64,000 bases of DNA, taken from Lingula anatina (lineage: Eukaryota; Brachiopoda; Lingulata; Lingulida; Lingulidae). The notes beneath the pieces are model-generated. The model ran no database searches. It was not told where the DNA came from and saw nothing but the letters and a program-made list of their open reading frames with translations. The stretch covers positions 105,170 through 169,169 of the forward strand of contig NW_019775578.1 of the NCBI RefSeq assembly GCF_001039355.2, read 5' to 3'. How positions within the stretch are numbered: the first letter of the stretch is position 1; each line of letters starts with the position of its first letter. A program made the translations under genes and the position numbers. This document shows positions 21,801 through 32,331 of the stretch, one piece after another.

Positions 21801-23830
21801 TAAAATGCAGTTTATCAAATTTACTCAACATGTTTTGTTTTCATATCTAGTACAAATATGACAGAATTCAATGTTAGGAAAGTTTTAAAATTTAGCAACT
21901 GAAACCTTTATCACTGATGAGAGTCTAACCATTTTAGGCTTAAATAGCTGAACTTGGATAGCTGACACCGTTAAGCAGTATAGTGTTAAAGCATGTAATA
22001 AATGTTTGACTCTAATAAATTTAAAGAAAACCCCAAAATAAATCTGATTGTTTTTACCTTTTCTGACAATGACAACAATAGACTGTATAAATATATAAAC
22101 TAATTTAAGAATTACTGAAAAAAGACCAATTACAAGTGTCTTTTAGGGATTTTTTGCACTGAATGTTTTGTGAAACAGGCTCCTGAAGATTTTTGATAAC
22201 CTGTCAATAGCCACAAAGTGTTTGAAAGTGTTCAAAATAGCTTTTTAGAGTAAATTTAAAATTAACCTTAGTCTGTCATAAATTCTCAGCTGTCTTTGCT
22301 TAGGCCAATCTTCAACTTAAAATTTGTTAAACAGGCCTAATCCTGGAATAGTACCTTGTATCTGTTGTCAGGGGAGTAGAAAAATTATGCCATTTTGGTA
22401 AAGTGTGTTATTTCCAGTTTATTACCTGTCATTACTATTATCTTCTAGATGGAGAACATCATTGTTGGCATCAGAGACAGTAACCTAAAGTTGACCCTTG
22501 CGTTTGGCATTGGTCTGCACCATGCTGGACTGCATGAAAGAGACCGCAAAGTGGTTGAAGAATTGTTTGTGAATCAGAAAATACAGGTTTGTCCACATGT
22601 AGAGAATTTAATGAGGCCATTAGTCTTTGTACTTAGTTTTTTTTCTTTATGGAAAAGTTGTAATGGATTGTTCTCATGTAAACATGGGCATTGAGGACAT
22701 AAAGGTCAATTGTCCTCGTATTTTGATAATACAAATGACTGTGATCCTAAAAACTGGCTTGGTCTTTTCAGTAATACACTCACTCATGGGTTTTGATAAT
22801 AAAAGTAAATCCAATTTATTTTAAAAATTTTTTGCCAATATTTCAATTGGTTTGTAAAGATTTTGTGGGAAATGATGATAATTTATTTAGACAATTTTGA
22901 TCAACATATTTTAAATGAGTAAATTTTCATGCATGATAATCAGTATTTCTTAAAGATTCAGTTTGAAAAAATTGTACTTTTTTTGTCTCAGATACTGGTA
23001 GCTACTAGCACCTTAGCATGGGGTGTGAATTTCCCTGCCCATTTAGTGGTTGTGAAGGGCACAGAATATTTTGATGGAAAAACAAGGCGATATGTGGACT
23101 TCCCCATCACTGGTTTGTTTTAAGTTTACCTCACATTGTGATCTGTCAATTTCCTACAAATTTAAAATACACAACCTATTCTGATATTATAATTATTCTA
23201 TATTTATTGTGTTTGGTAAATGGTTAATGTTTGGACAATGGATTTCAGAGGATGAAGCTCACTAAACGTTATCCTGTTATACAATAGAAAAAGACAACAG
23301 CATTGTTAGAGCTTCTGAATTACCTAAAATAGTGGCTTTGAAAGGTACTTTAGTAAGTACCTCATCCCACCCCTATTTAAATATTAGTTGTCACATTACA
23401 TTTTATGATGTTCATTCTCATGCCTCATTTTTCCAGATGTGCTTCAGATGATGGGTCGAGCAGGCCGACCACAGTTTGATGACAGTGGGAAGGCTGTCAT
23501 ATTGGTCCATGACATCAAGAAACACTTCTACAAGAAGTTTCTGTATGAACCATTTCCTGTGGAATCAAGGTGTGCTAATTGGATGTCCAACCTGCTATAC
23601 AGTTGAATGCGTACTAGAACTCACATTATTTTTACTTAGTAGTAGTAAACAGTAGTAATTGTTGTAGCCTTTTTTTAAAAAGTTTTTTAAAATATTTTTT
23701 ACAGTTTGCTGGAGGTTCTGGCAGACCATCTAAATGCAGAGATAGTGGCAGGGACTATTTCATCCAAGCAAGATTCCATGGACTACATTACCTGGACTTA
23801 CTTCTTCAGAAGACTGGTGATGAACCCAAG
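6169..23830 (+). CDS. ASCC3: ASCC3, DNA/RNA helicase subunit of the ASC-1 complex (partial, 18 exons)
   Basis: ASCC3 is a large Ski2-like 3'-5' helicase of the ASCC complex, acting in AlkB-linked alkylation repair and in ribosome-quality control. Exons: 6169-6393, 6878-6997, 7299-7463, 8440-8526, 8894-9070, 9322-9547, 9950-10203, 10529-10697, 11092-11312, 11596-11681, 12493-12659, 13218-13363 (duplicate 14139-14284), 14913-15033, 16662-16804, 22449-22586, 22992-23112, 23437-23569, 23705-23830. Phases agree across all junctions, giving about 941 codons. Visible in order: motif VI of cassette 1 ([10 protein letters not shown]), Sec63-like region, second-cassette Walker A (GAPTGSGKT), DEIH, SSRRQTR, and second motif VI ([11 protein letters not shown]). 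Compared with the roughly 2200-residue family, about 790 residues before and about 460 after are absent from the window. Confidence 0.95.
9322..9547 (+). CDS. ASCC3: ASCC3 exon ending at an apparent GC donor
   Basis: The exon encodes the Sec63-like helical region. The usual GT at 9552 would leave two bases and shift the next exon (9950 onward) out of frame into a stop. Ending at 9547 with donor GCATGT leaves one base, which with the GT opening the next exon makes glycine. It restores a frame that keeps the family spacing ...EIG then ILIHHQRMG. Consensus GC-AG introns exist in animals, so this is a plausible real site; a sequence error of one base is the alternative. Confidence 0.7.
11092..11312 (+). 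CDS. ASCC3: ASCC3 exon with Walker A of helicase cassette 2
   Basis: It begins by completing the aspartate codon of DLLDLQPLP and contains [13 protein letters not shown] (Q-motif-like) and GAPTGSGKT (motif I, nucleotide binding). Phase 1 in, phase 0 out. Both cassettes of ASCC3 are RecA pairs, and the second is the more active one in the human protein. Confidence 0.95.
11746..12173 (-). mobile_element. 5'-truncated non-LTR retrotransposon in an ASCC3 intron
   Basis: On the minus strand the element keeps only the last about 130 codons of a reverse-transcriptase polyprotein. The C-terminal tail has the typical features [20 protein letters not shown] and AQDRKQW...AFVQQW. It ends in a short ATG/TGA repeat (11757-11775), as RTE-type elements do. 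The insertion is bounded by an 11-bp target duplication, catatttcatt, at 11746-11756 and 12163-12173, so the inserted DNA is 11757-12162. It carries no splice-site changes visible to me. Clade assignment (RTE-like) is tentative. Confidence 0.85.
12493..12659 (+). CDS. ASCC3: ASCC3 exon with DEIH box of cassette 2
   Basis: Encodes [21 protein letters not shown] and the motif II sequence IDEIHLLG, completed by the next exon. Phase 2 in, phase 1 out. The next exon therefore must begin with two bases completing glycine, which both copies of the duplicated exon do. Confidence 0.95.
12909..13556. repeat. first copy of a 648-bp near-identical duplication spanning an ASCC3 exon
   Basis: The segment matches 13830-14477 at a constant offset of 921 with about four single-base differences that I could see, all outside the exon. 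Copies include the exon, both splice sites and intron flanks. The 273 bases between the copies contain a single N at 13638. Confidence 0.95.
13218..13363 (+). CDS. ASCC3: ASCC3 exon, copy 1 of a duplicated exon
   Basis: Encodes [13 protein letters not shown]...[21 protein letters not shown] (shortened), i.e. motif III region SALANA-like of cassette 2. It has acceptor gatag and donor cag|gtaagt. It opens with two bases and closes in phase 0, so only one of the two copies can be used in a transcript without a frameshift. Confidence 0.9.
13830..14477. repeat. second copy of the 648-bp duplication
   Basis: Offset +921 from 12909-13556. Differences seen are two adjacent to the word gatgtcycktgaacgc, one in ctgtwaaatgtg, and one in ggatagttwaacc or ggatagttatacc. 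The exon copy inside is identical in sequence. Confidence 0.95.
14139..14284 (+). CDS. ASCC3: ASCC3 exon, copy 2 of a duplicated exon
   Basis: Identical in coding sequence and splice sites to 13218-13363. Serial inclusion of both copies would break the frame, because the exon ends in phase 0 but starts needing one upstream base. Either the copies are alternatives, or one copy is an unmerged haplotype or assembly duplicate. Confidence 0.85.
15787..15872. repeat. (AT)n microsatellite
   Basis: About 86 bases of uninterrupted AT dinucleotide in an ASCC3 intron. Able to form cruciforms; length in the assembly may be collapsed. Confidence 0.98.
16080..16345. promoter_or_regulatory. candidate enhancer in ASCC3 intron
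   Basis: A block free of simple repeats with octamer-like ATTTGCAT near 16180, CTAATTAG near 16195, CATTAATGGG and CCTTTGTT (SOX-like). It lies inside the inverted repeat. Regulatory function is inference from motif density. Confidence 0.2.
16816..16834. repeat. G homopolymer after splice donor
   Basis: A run of G follows the donor of exon 16662-16804 by about 12 bases. It is prone to sequencing error and could form a G-quadruplex in the nascent RNA. Confidence 0.9.
17167..18870 (+). CDS. GT92 (DUF23) family glycosyltransferase, single exon, nested in ASCC3 intron
   Basis: 567 codons without introns; the second Met at 17182 is an equally likely start. Residues about 18-45 form one hydrophobic segment ([19 protein letters not shown]) after a basic N-terminus, i.e. 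a type II Golgi signal anchor. A Ser/Lys-rich stem follows to about residue 155, then a lumenal region. The catalytic DUF23 domain runs from about 316 to 540. It opens with [12 protein letters not shown], has the acidic DLDEF motif at residues 416-420 (the likely metal/UDP-sugar site) and ends with the family's HHYRTC motif near 517-522. GT92 includes the C. elegans galactosyltransferase GALT-1, which galactosylates fucose on N-glycans; the substrate here is unknown. It sits on the same strand inside the 5.6-kb ASCC3 intron. The lack of introns suggests retroposition or an ancestrally intronless family member. Confidence 0.9.
   Translation: MLFSNMGLRRSVGRPKFIINFSSFLFTLLLVYLLIVTTFVLESVLQAPQSSSRLAQTMEELEELLRNSTKTERKFDRLPDVISKELDIKMNLATLQQSVSVGLANGELDQKRREKLTEWKNVIMKKTANVQGKDLTQQATFSSFHQRDKSHKNPKMTTQVNKCPEIETDFHEFDIGELQPGVAQIFDKAKKDFKIRSPLKLTIHAYSAYLDHRKLETVGKIHIRIFLLQPRNMKKKLSFFCEISTEKGTFTAPGTFYEMSENHGRLFGVFILNCEFSKQVLDLQPCNVSVVSKVDGNRTKTHVTMPLRYVFPVPRQLDFAVCLPPVFGNIQPNVLVEFFELSKILGAQHFYVYNFTSSESVHKVFDYYKRQGELTVLKWSLPTKAGSLTWYKGQSLAINDCMYRAMGKVKTLAVNDLDEFIIPRDGSTWYDLLEGISTPKSCGYCFEMSFFSPNKETVLPDTMLSQTVLERSNMTCGFRRKCLVHPEKVYEKGIHHISKQIEEDYIPVAVNSSLALVHHYRTCKKFRKFQCRNTTTDETALKYKMDLERNFHSTLYEIGLKNSSPLH
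18923..19048 (+). pseudogene. decayed tandem copy of the GT92 3' end
   Basis: The sequence from aataaccaccacagctgaga to aactcaaattcaccatatta resembles 18762-18874 of the GT92 gene, including the last codons (atgaaaaataggattgagaa against atgaaataggattgaaaaac). It has stops and small indels, so it is not coding. It lies 50 bp after the stop codon and after an A-run at 18911-18920. Confidence 0.75.
19049..22448. other. remainder of the large ASCC3 intron
   Basis: AT-rich with a G-run near 19065, a (TAA)n stretch near 20131, a C-run near 20438, and a possible polyadenylation signal AATAAA at 19424-19429 for the GT92 gene. No further exon or RNA gene is evident. It ends with the acceptor tcttctag at 22448. 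Confidence 0.5.
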
Positions 23831-24864
23831 GTGAGTAAGAATATACTCAGATACCCTCATGTTCTTTTATGATGAAATTTTGAAATGTTTACACTCTAGG
23901 ATATTCTTAATACACCCAACCCGGGATAGAAATGCTTTTTTTGTGTGTTTTTTTGGTATCCAAAGGCCTGTGTTAACAACCTTTTGTTTTAGAAATGTAA
24001 CATATGAATTAAAATAAAAATCCAAAAATCATGATCTTACATGACAGTGCAATTCCAAATATTCATGAAACATAGCTACAAATATAGTATTCAATTTTAA
24101 AAAAGTTATTCATAACCTTGTTTGAGCCCAAATGTCCAGTACTATTAAACAAGTACTTACACTCATGTTAAAGGTTTAAAATCTAGGCTTCATTTATTTG
24201 GGAATTATTTTTTTATGGCATTGAGAATGCATCAGTAATACAAATTAAGTAACTAGTGTCTTATGAATAGAAAAACCACTTAAGTCAGGTTGAGGTGAGG
24301 TTTATTCCTGTGTTCCTTTTATGAAGGTCCTTGATTTTTGATCTGCTTATACTGGCATATTCATTTATCTTTTTATTGTAAAATATTAAGTAAATTATAC
24401 ATATTAATTAATTGGAGCTCTTTACTCTACATGACTGACTTCACCCCCCCCCCCTGAAAAAATGTAATTGAACTATGAAAAGCTATTTACAAGTAAAATA
24501 AGGGTATGATTAGTATTTAAGCAGAAATGTTGCTACTAAGTTATAATATTCTTTCATTGCCTCAGATTTTCTACCCTCTATATCACCACCAGCTGTAGTT
24601 TTAAAATATTAATTTTTTTGCCTGCAGTTTTGTGTTTCCATTCACTATATCACTGTCAAGGTACATAGAACTTCAGTCTTTGTATAAAAACAAGTACAAT
24701 CTAAAGAAAGCAGAACATTGGATATAGTAGCTACTTAACATATCATTAATTATGAAATATTTGATTGAATTACAATTAAATATACACATTTATGATAAAG
24801 ATTATTTTTATATTAAAAGATGACATAGTAAATGGGCATTTTTTTTTAATAGTCATGAAATAAT
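23831..24864. other. non-coding between ASCC3 exon and the convergent minus-strand gene
   Basis: Starts with the strong donor GTGAGT of the last visible ASCC3 exon. It should contain the 3' untranslated region of the minus-strand gene ending at 24865; AATAAA on that strand occurs near 24372. No ASCC3 exon was recognised. Confidence 0.5.
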
Positions 24865-27800
24865 TTATACTAATATTGACTGTGTTTGGCTGCTGTCCTC
24901 ATCATCATTTAAATTTAGAGAACTTAAACTACGATGTGAGAGCCTCTCTTTCAGCTCATTCTGGAGCAGTTCTCCGAAGCCCACTGCATCTCTGGGCAAC
25001 CTGTGGCGTTTCCTTTCTGCTGTCTTTGGTCTATATTGTGTGGCCATTCCATTTTCTGGTGGTATATAATCATGCGTAGAGGTATCTGAATCTGAAAGAT
25101 ACCCTGATGGAGGTGGAATTGTTATAGGTTCGTAAAAAGGGGCTGGAGCAGAGTTGTCTATGTGTGAATCGTATGGTGGTATTGTACCTGTAGCTTCAGC
25201 CTCCGGATAATTATAAACACTTGCATCTAGACAAATGGCAGAATTGTCGTCTGAGAAGATGGCACCATTACCCTCTCCATACATCCTTTGCTGGGTGTCA
25301 AAGCCATGTTGTTCTGGCATTACATAGTTGTATGGATGATGTTGTTGTTGTTGTGGGTTCACTTCTTGTGGATCCCTTTGGTCTGTACTTTCCTGATGGA
25401 CAAACTGTTGGTCGTAGTTGTCACAAGTACTGTATATGTCTTGATTCTGCTGATTGGTTGGATACTGCTCTGTGAAGGAAGGAGGGGTGTCCTCAAGGAC
25501 TGGTGTTAACGGTGGATGTCCCAGGTTTGGGCTGTTATTTAGAATTTTGGCAAGTTGGATGACTGGAGGGGTAGGTGGCGCTCGCCTCTTTTTAGGGCTA
25601 GGTTGTTGTTTTGGCTGGCTAGAGATTTCATCCATCTGCCCATACTGGACCTCATCTGTATCTTCTACAATCACTCTGGGTGGCGGGGGAGGGGGTTTGC
25701 GTTTAGTTCTGATAGTTTTGGTACCACATTCGGGATCAGAGTAACCTTGTGTGGTTGATACACAGCTGGCAGATTCAGAAGGGTGAGGTGCTGTAGGAGG
25801 TGGAGGAGGTGGTGCCTTGCTCTTACCTTTCTTTGTTTTGGTGAATTTCTTTGGTTGCTTCTTCACTGTTTCTGTTCTAAATGTGTGCAAAGCGCCAAGG
25901 GTGTTGTTGTGAGGATCAAAGTTTGTTGCCATCGTTTTGTTGTTTTCTGATTCTTCGGAAGTGGGAAATCGGATTGGAATGCCACCTTCCTTATCAAGCT
26001 CTTCCAGGTCAGAATGGTCTATGTCAGATAATTGGGGGTGCTTGGATGCTCTTCCTTTGGTACTGTCTCTGTCTGAATCAGGGGAAGTTGAGTCATATGG
26101 CTCATAGGCTCCAAATTCAGATGCTGGCACACCTGTGTTTAAAAGGAAAAACAATTGGCTTTATGAAAATGCATAATAGGTAATTGCAAATAAACAGGTT
26201 TTGGATTATTTCATATTTTAAAATATAGTTAATTTGGCGATTGTTGTTATTGTGTAATTTTTGATGCTTAAAACCATGTTTAATTATTTTTCCTATCTGC
26301 AAAGGGTACCTCTGCATCTTTCTTTTATAAATGTTGGCCATGTTTCATAAGTAGATTACAGTTACATTTTAGTAAATTAACTGGCAAAAATAACATTTCT
26401 AATTTCCAACTCAGAAAACTTAATGATGTTATATATCAATGTCTTAAACAAAATAAATAAAATAATAAAGTGCATATTTCTGCTATTTATTCCCTACATG
26501 GGACTTGTTTATCATTATATAAATTATTGTTACAGTGTATGTTATTTCATATGTAGTTTGTGTAATATTTTCAAAATATTATTTCTTAAACTACACTTAT
26601 TTGTATATTGAGAACCAAATTTTTCCTTCGGGTTTATTTGTTTACCAAAACTTGGCTTTTGAAAGTCATGGCAAGTAAGAATGAAAGAACATACCTGGAT
26701 AGTTGCTTGAGAGAGTTCCACACATGTAGTGAGTTCCACCGTACTCACTTTGGCAGTCATGAAAGCGTGGATCTTTAAGTGGATTAACTTCATCTTCATC
26801 AGACTGACAGTCAATGTCCCCTTCAGGACCCTTGAAGTATTTCCTCTCTAGTGTTGACATGTTACCTGTTGTTTTCTGTGATGCCCAAACAGACACATCT
26901 GTGTCAGACATTTTATTAGTTTTCTTTTGTCTTTTTAAAGTACTCTTGCTCAGGATAGACTGTTTATTAGTAGGGCTCCCCATACCTGCAGTTTTCATGG
27001 TACCATAACCAAGGGTGGTGCTGAGTGCTGACTTTGGGATTGTATTGACTGGAGCCTCTGTTTGTGTTGAGGCCACCTTGTCCATTGTAGTGGTTGCGTC
27101 TTTGGACTCCGGTCGAGTCTGGGTGCCAGTGTCCATACTTAGAACTTCGTCCATTTCACCTTCATGGTGACCGTTTGATGACCTAGCGGTATCATCTCTG
27201 AAGCACACAGAAGTCATGGTTGTAAAACCAGATGAATCACTCCGTGCTCTTGGTGAGGTTCTCTGGGGATAGGGTGTCATTGGGATGCCATCTTGGTGTT
27301 GTTTACTCTGAGTGCTATTTAGAGTTTCTCTGGGCTGGGTTTGAATGGTGCTGAATGCTGGGTTTTGCTTAGGATAATTCTGGCGTTTTCTAAAAAAGGA
27401 TGATATAACATACCTGTTAATTTTATTTAAAAAATCTTGAATAATTTTCAAATTTAAGAAAGTATTAAATCTGTAACTTGTATTTAGTAACATTCAAGGT
27501 GAGAAATTTTAATTTGGCAACAGGCTTTTTTTATTTAGATATTATTAATGTTATTATTATTATTTACTAAATCCAAATTTGAGGATTAATTATTGGGATA
27601 AGTGTATTTTATGCTTAAACTGATTTAACTCACCTTTTATAATACAACAGAAGAATAAGTAAGGTCATGAATACCAACCAGAGAACTATAGCCAACACTA
27701 TTAAGACTGAAAGAAAAAATTTGGTCTTTTATCTTTTGTTCCAATTACCTTATTAGAAAAACAAAAAAACCCTAAAATTTGCCAGTGTTAAGCTACTTAT

Positions 27801-30800
27801 GGAAATATTTGGTATGGAATATAAACTTAAAGTAACCTTTTTGAATTTTGTTCTTAAGTTTAATCCCACTTTTCATACTTAAAATTATTTTACTTCGCAT
27901 TAAAAACAAGGAGGTATACAACACAGTGAGCAAAAGAATGTTCCTTACCCCACATAGTAGTTTCATCTTGGGTTTTCTTTGCTTGTGCTTTCTGAAGTTT
28001 TTTCTGGCCAGCAGTTTCACCAGCTTCGATTGGTGGGGCATCAATAGAGTCTTCAAATGGCTGATACTTGTTGCTATTAAAATTTGTGGTATCCAATTCA
28101 TCACTGGGGTTTGCCTTTGCATGATCATGGGGGCCGCTGTGTGGCTCTGGCCAGTGGAGATAGGACAGCTCCTCCTCTGTCAAATGCTCAAATCCAATAT
28201 GCTCTTTGTTCTCCTTTTTAGGGGGTGGTGCATATTCTGGGAGAAGTTGCCATGGAAGCCAGGGTGTAGTGGCCTTTGGTGGTAGTTTTTCAGTTGAGGT
28301 TTCTCGTGGTTGTGTCCCAGCTGTAGACACTGTTGTTGTTGTTGTGGTAGTAGTGGTGGTGGTGCTGGTGGATAAAGTGGATTCTGATGTTGTAGGCGTG
28401 CCTTGTTCATTATTGTCCATTTTCGGCCGGTGCCATTGTATCACCACATTGTCAACTGGAAGGGGCAAGGTCACCATTGGTGGGGTGGTCTTTTTTCGAT
28501 CTCGTTTTCTCGTTGGACGTAAAGATGGTAGAGTGACGTCCAGCCAGGGAGCGTGGTGCCAAGGAGTGGTCTCAGTTACAATGAAGGAGTGTTCTTTGTT
28601 CAGGTATTCCAGCCACAAAGAGCGCACTGCCTCAGTAGTGGTGGATGGTGACGGGAGGACTGGTATGGTGTGCAGCATGTCCTTACTTTCATCTTGATTT
28701 CTTGGCACTTGTTGCCTTTGTGGCTGGTTCAGCTGTGGTAGAAGTGATTTAGGATATGGATCTGGTAATGGTGGTGCTATGGGAAGTGCTGGTTTTGGTG
28801 TTGATATAGTTACTTCCATGGTTACACTGTATGGGGGGTCTGTAGTAGGAGTGGGTGGAGAAGTTGTTTTTTGGTTAATAAAGAAATCAAAAATGTTTCT
28901 TTTGAGGCTTGATGGATGCTGTGAGAACTCTGTTGTAGTGGAAGGTCTAGCAGTTCTTTTATGGTTGACATAGAAATCAAATATATTTCTCTTGACACTT
29001 GATGGATGTTGTATAGAACCGTGTGGTGGTTCTAGTATAAGGGTTGGCAGGGCGTTTATTGGTTCCTTGTCTGCTGCAACTGGTGCAGTGGCTGTTGGTT
29101 CTTTTAAAAGCAGAGTTTCATGAGGGTTCGTGTGTCTGAGAGGCGATGTCATTTTAACTTTAGATGTGGTAGTTTCCTTTGCAAACGCTGATGGTACAGT
29201 TGAGTCTTGGTATATTGAAGATGTGAGTGGCAAAGAACTATATGGATTTTTTTCTTGTTGTTTTCTCCTATTACCCAGTGTTACCTGTTTTGCCTTTGGC
29301 AGGAGATTGTTGATGCCTGTTGTGCCGAAAACTTTTGTACTTGAAGCATGAGTGTTTTGTGGTGTCGTCTGTATTTTAGGTGTTGCGGTTGTAACTGGTG
29401 TTGTCAAAGATGTCAACTGTAGAGTTGTGGCTTTTGCTGGAAAAGAGATTTTGCTTGTTGTTTTGTCCTCTTTGGTGGTTCTCTTTTCCCCTGCTGTCTT
29501 ACTATGTGATGTTGCTGTAACAAGTGTCTGTGTCGCTGGTGTTTCGCTAGTAGGTAAGGTTTCTGGCAGTGCAGGTGTCTCTCCAAGCATTATATCCAAC
29601 TCGGCATCAGGAAGACTCAGCGCATTAATGGAAAACTTTTTCTGACTGTTCTTAGGCTTCTCAGCAGGGAGATCTAGGACTAAACGAGGTCTGACTGTTG
29701 TGGTGTGCATGGTTTCTAATACAGCAGAGGTGGGCATTCTAGTGCTAGTGGGCAGTAGTTTTGGTGTAGACGATTTTTTGTATTCATCATTTCCTATATT
29801 TATGAACTTAAGCTGTGTAGGTGGGGTTGTGTGTACTTCATTTATTGAAGTACTCATTTGAACTGTGTTTAAAACAGCAGGTGATGCCTCTGTTGTCTGT
29901 GTATGCTTAGTGAGTGACTCTGATGTTTGCGTAGTCTTCATAGTTGTTGGGTAATGGCCGACCACAAGGTCTAGTGATAAGCTTGTGTCTGGTAAAGCTT
30001 GGTCTAATATTAAGAGACCAGCTGCAGGTGTTGTTGAAGATGTTGTAGGGGGCACAGTGGTTGTAAAGCTAGTTGTTTTTAAGTTGGCTACAGTTGATAA
30101 GGTAGTTGTAGGGGGAGGTACACTTAATGTTTTAGACTTGGTCTTTGTACTGGAGATAGTTTTAGTTGCCTTTGTGGGCTGTGAGGTCTGTTCTCCATCT
30201 TCCCATTCAAGCCATTGACTCTTTTTTGACTTTTTGTCAGATTTATTGGAAATTATTCCTAGGGTGACAGTTGGAGTGGTTGATCCTGTGATGTTTCTTG
30301 TAGTTGTAGTGTTAGTGGTTGCACCTTTGGGAGTAGTAATTGCTTTCATATTGTTTGTATTATTAGCTGACATTGCATTGGTAGTAGATGGTTGCACTGT
30401 TGACGTGACAGTGGCTTCTGGGTTTTCTATAAGCAGCTCTGGAATAAACAGGCTTTCTGTGTGTTCTATATTTATTTCTGGTGTGGTGGAGTTGGGGGAT
30501 AATGTGGTGGTGACAGGCTCATTTTGTAATGCCCAGCTACAGCGAACCATCAAAGATTTGGAGCGGATAGCTGGAAGAAAGATGGCAATTTTTTATATTA
30601 TCTTTACTCACTGAAAAATAAATCTTTGTGGTGGCCTTATTGTAAGATGACAGAAAAACCAAATAATTGTGGTGATTAAAATATGTTGGTCTTCTACCAT
30701 TTTCATTAACCATCAAAAAGCATTGTATGACAATTAAAAAAAAGTAATAATGATAATAATTATAGTACAACAAGTACCTTCGTAGCTAATCCAGAATCCT

Positions 30801-32331
30801 TTTAAACTCTCTTCCTTATCTGTATGAAACACTAATTGGATTGTTTCTCCTGTGAATGTTCTTTTATTGGGTATGTACCCACAAAGTCTCCTTCTTCTGT
30901 CTCCTATGATAAACTCAAGCCAATCGCTACAAGGGTAGCTGTACTTTACCAGGAAAAACACGGTTTCCACTTTGACCATGCCACCAGGGGGAGCTGTGAA
31001 GGAGCATGTGCAGTTCTGATTTGGTGGATATATGTTGTTTGGGAACAAGGGGCTGGTGATGTAACCACTGCTGCTTTCAAATTTGTCTTCTATGCAGATG
31101 TTCATTAGGTCGACAGCTGAAAAATGCGGATCTCTGATTAAATGTTAATGCTAACCATTTAGAGAAGATAAAGTGTTATATGTGTATCATTGTTTCAGGC
31201 AAAATAGCATGACTCTAATTTAAGAAAATAATTGTAAAAGTAGTGTTTTCCGTATTTTGTATGGTATGTTGCTTGTTGGAATGTTTGGGAAAGTTGGAAT
31301 ATTTTCACTGTTAAATGGCAATATATTCAGATAAGAACATGCATTAATAAATCTATTATTTGGGAGATAACACCTGCAGGTTCATTTAGTGCTTCATGAT
31401 ACAGGGAGTTTAGTGTTAAAATCAAGGTCTCTTGATATAGGGAGTTTAATGTTAAAATCAAGATCTTTTGATACAGGGAGTTTAGTGTTAAAATCTTGAC
31501 TTTGTGCTGCTATCTATATATAAAAGGCATGACAGCTCTGGGTTAATCATTCATACATTGCCAACTCTTCTAGACTATTTACCCTGTGTGTCTCTCATGT
31601 CCCATGCTTTCCTGATTAACCTTCTTTTGCTATAACTTGTATGTAGCAAAGAGGATGTGGGTGCCAAGTTGAGTCCCAAGGAAAATGCCTGGGCCAGTTT
31701 GAGTCAATTATAATCAATTGAGACTTATGCTTTACCACAACCAATGGATACAGGTCAAGTTATTAGTCTAACTGCTATAAGTTGTATTTTCTTTTTTTGT
31801 TAAATAATATAATGTTGAAATCATTTTTTGAACAGCAGATATGGAACAGGTTGTTCATTGTAAACAAATACGTTAAATAGTAAAGGTAATAATTATTTGA
31901 ATTTTTTTCTTACCTGGTATACATTCATATTCCACCTGCACATAGTTGCTGTACACATTCCAGCACTTAATTCCTGTGTCACTGATATATTCACTCTCAA
32001 CCTGAACAAAATCACACTTGCGTTTGCCCCCACATCTCCAGTTGATCTTCCCATAGGGTTTAATACAGTCTCCTTCGCTATAACTGCAATGGCCCTGTGG
32101 GTTCAGTCCCAGAATTTCTGACTTGATTTGAATCATGAAGCCATAGTTGCACTCAATGTTGATGAATTGTCCATAACAGCCAAAAATGGTGAATTTTGAT
32201 GATTCCTTACTGTTGTCTGCAGTAATTGAACAAGCAAGTATGATAAGAAACCATAGCAGGAAATATACAGAAACATATTTATTTTGGTTTTGTAGAACGT
32301 TCCTTAAAGAGAAGTTTTCTGTACACATCAT
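24865..32331 (-). CDS. SUEL-lectin/CUB transmembrane receptor with mucin-like stalk (paralogue 1)
   Basis: Minus-strand exons: 32331-31914, 31116-30778, 30570-27949, 27706-27634, 27389-26695, 26132-24865; all phases agree and give 1804 residues. Order: signal-like segment (about 18-38), SUEL/Gal_Lectin domain to about 140 ending SNYVQVEYECIP, and CUB domain (about 145-252, ending GFWISYEA). Then comes an extremely Thr/Ser/Pro-rich stalk of about 870 residues, surely O-glycosylated if made, and a transmembrane helix (LIVLAIVLWLVFMTLLILLL, about 1128-1150). The tail of about 650 residues has proline runs (KRKPPPPPPR), YGQM (YxxM) and a C-terminal ILV that could bind PDZ domains. The start is uncertain: paralogues put the signal peptide on a separate exon, and a phase-1 acceptor at 32216 would fit that here, but no upstream exon was found. 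I know no described protein with this exact plan. Confidence 0.85.
27949..30570 (-). CDS. giant mucin-like exon of paralogue 1
   Basis: A single 2622-bp exon, phase 1 in and phase 1 out, encodes the Thr/Ser/Pro stalk. It contains poly-Thr (28329-28370 region), many TTxxT and STTT runs and an internal repeat QHPSSxKRNIFDF. The phase symmetry means it could be added or skipped without breaking the frame. Confidence 0.9.
28866..29016 (-). repeat. internal protein repeat QHPSS(V/L)KRNIFDF in the mucin-like stalk
   Basis: Two copies about 30 residues apart (28866-28924 and 28957-29016) keep QHPSSxKRNIFDFxxN followed by K and T/P-rich spacer. It is the only non-mucin-like motif in the stalk, which suggests a binding or processing site. 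Confidence 0.8.
31117..31913. other. intron of paralogue 1 with a 36-bp tandem repeat
   Basis: Three copies of a unit like gatacagggagtttagtgtt followed by aaaatcaag start at 31398, 31434 and 31470. Nothing else is seen in this intron. Confidence 0.7.

Noticed and set aside
24876-26183. Plus-strand frames opposite the paralogue 1 tail exon
   Set aside because: Antisense shadows of a proline-rich coding exon.
28206-30614. Several plus-strand open frames rich in Val, Gly and Cys
   Set aside because: They are antisense shadows of the Thr/Ser/Pro mucin-like exon.
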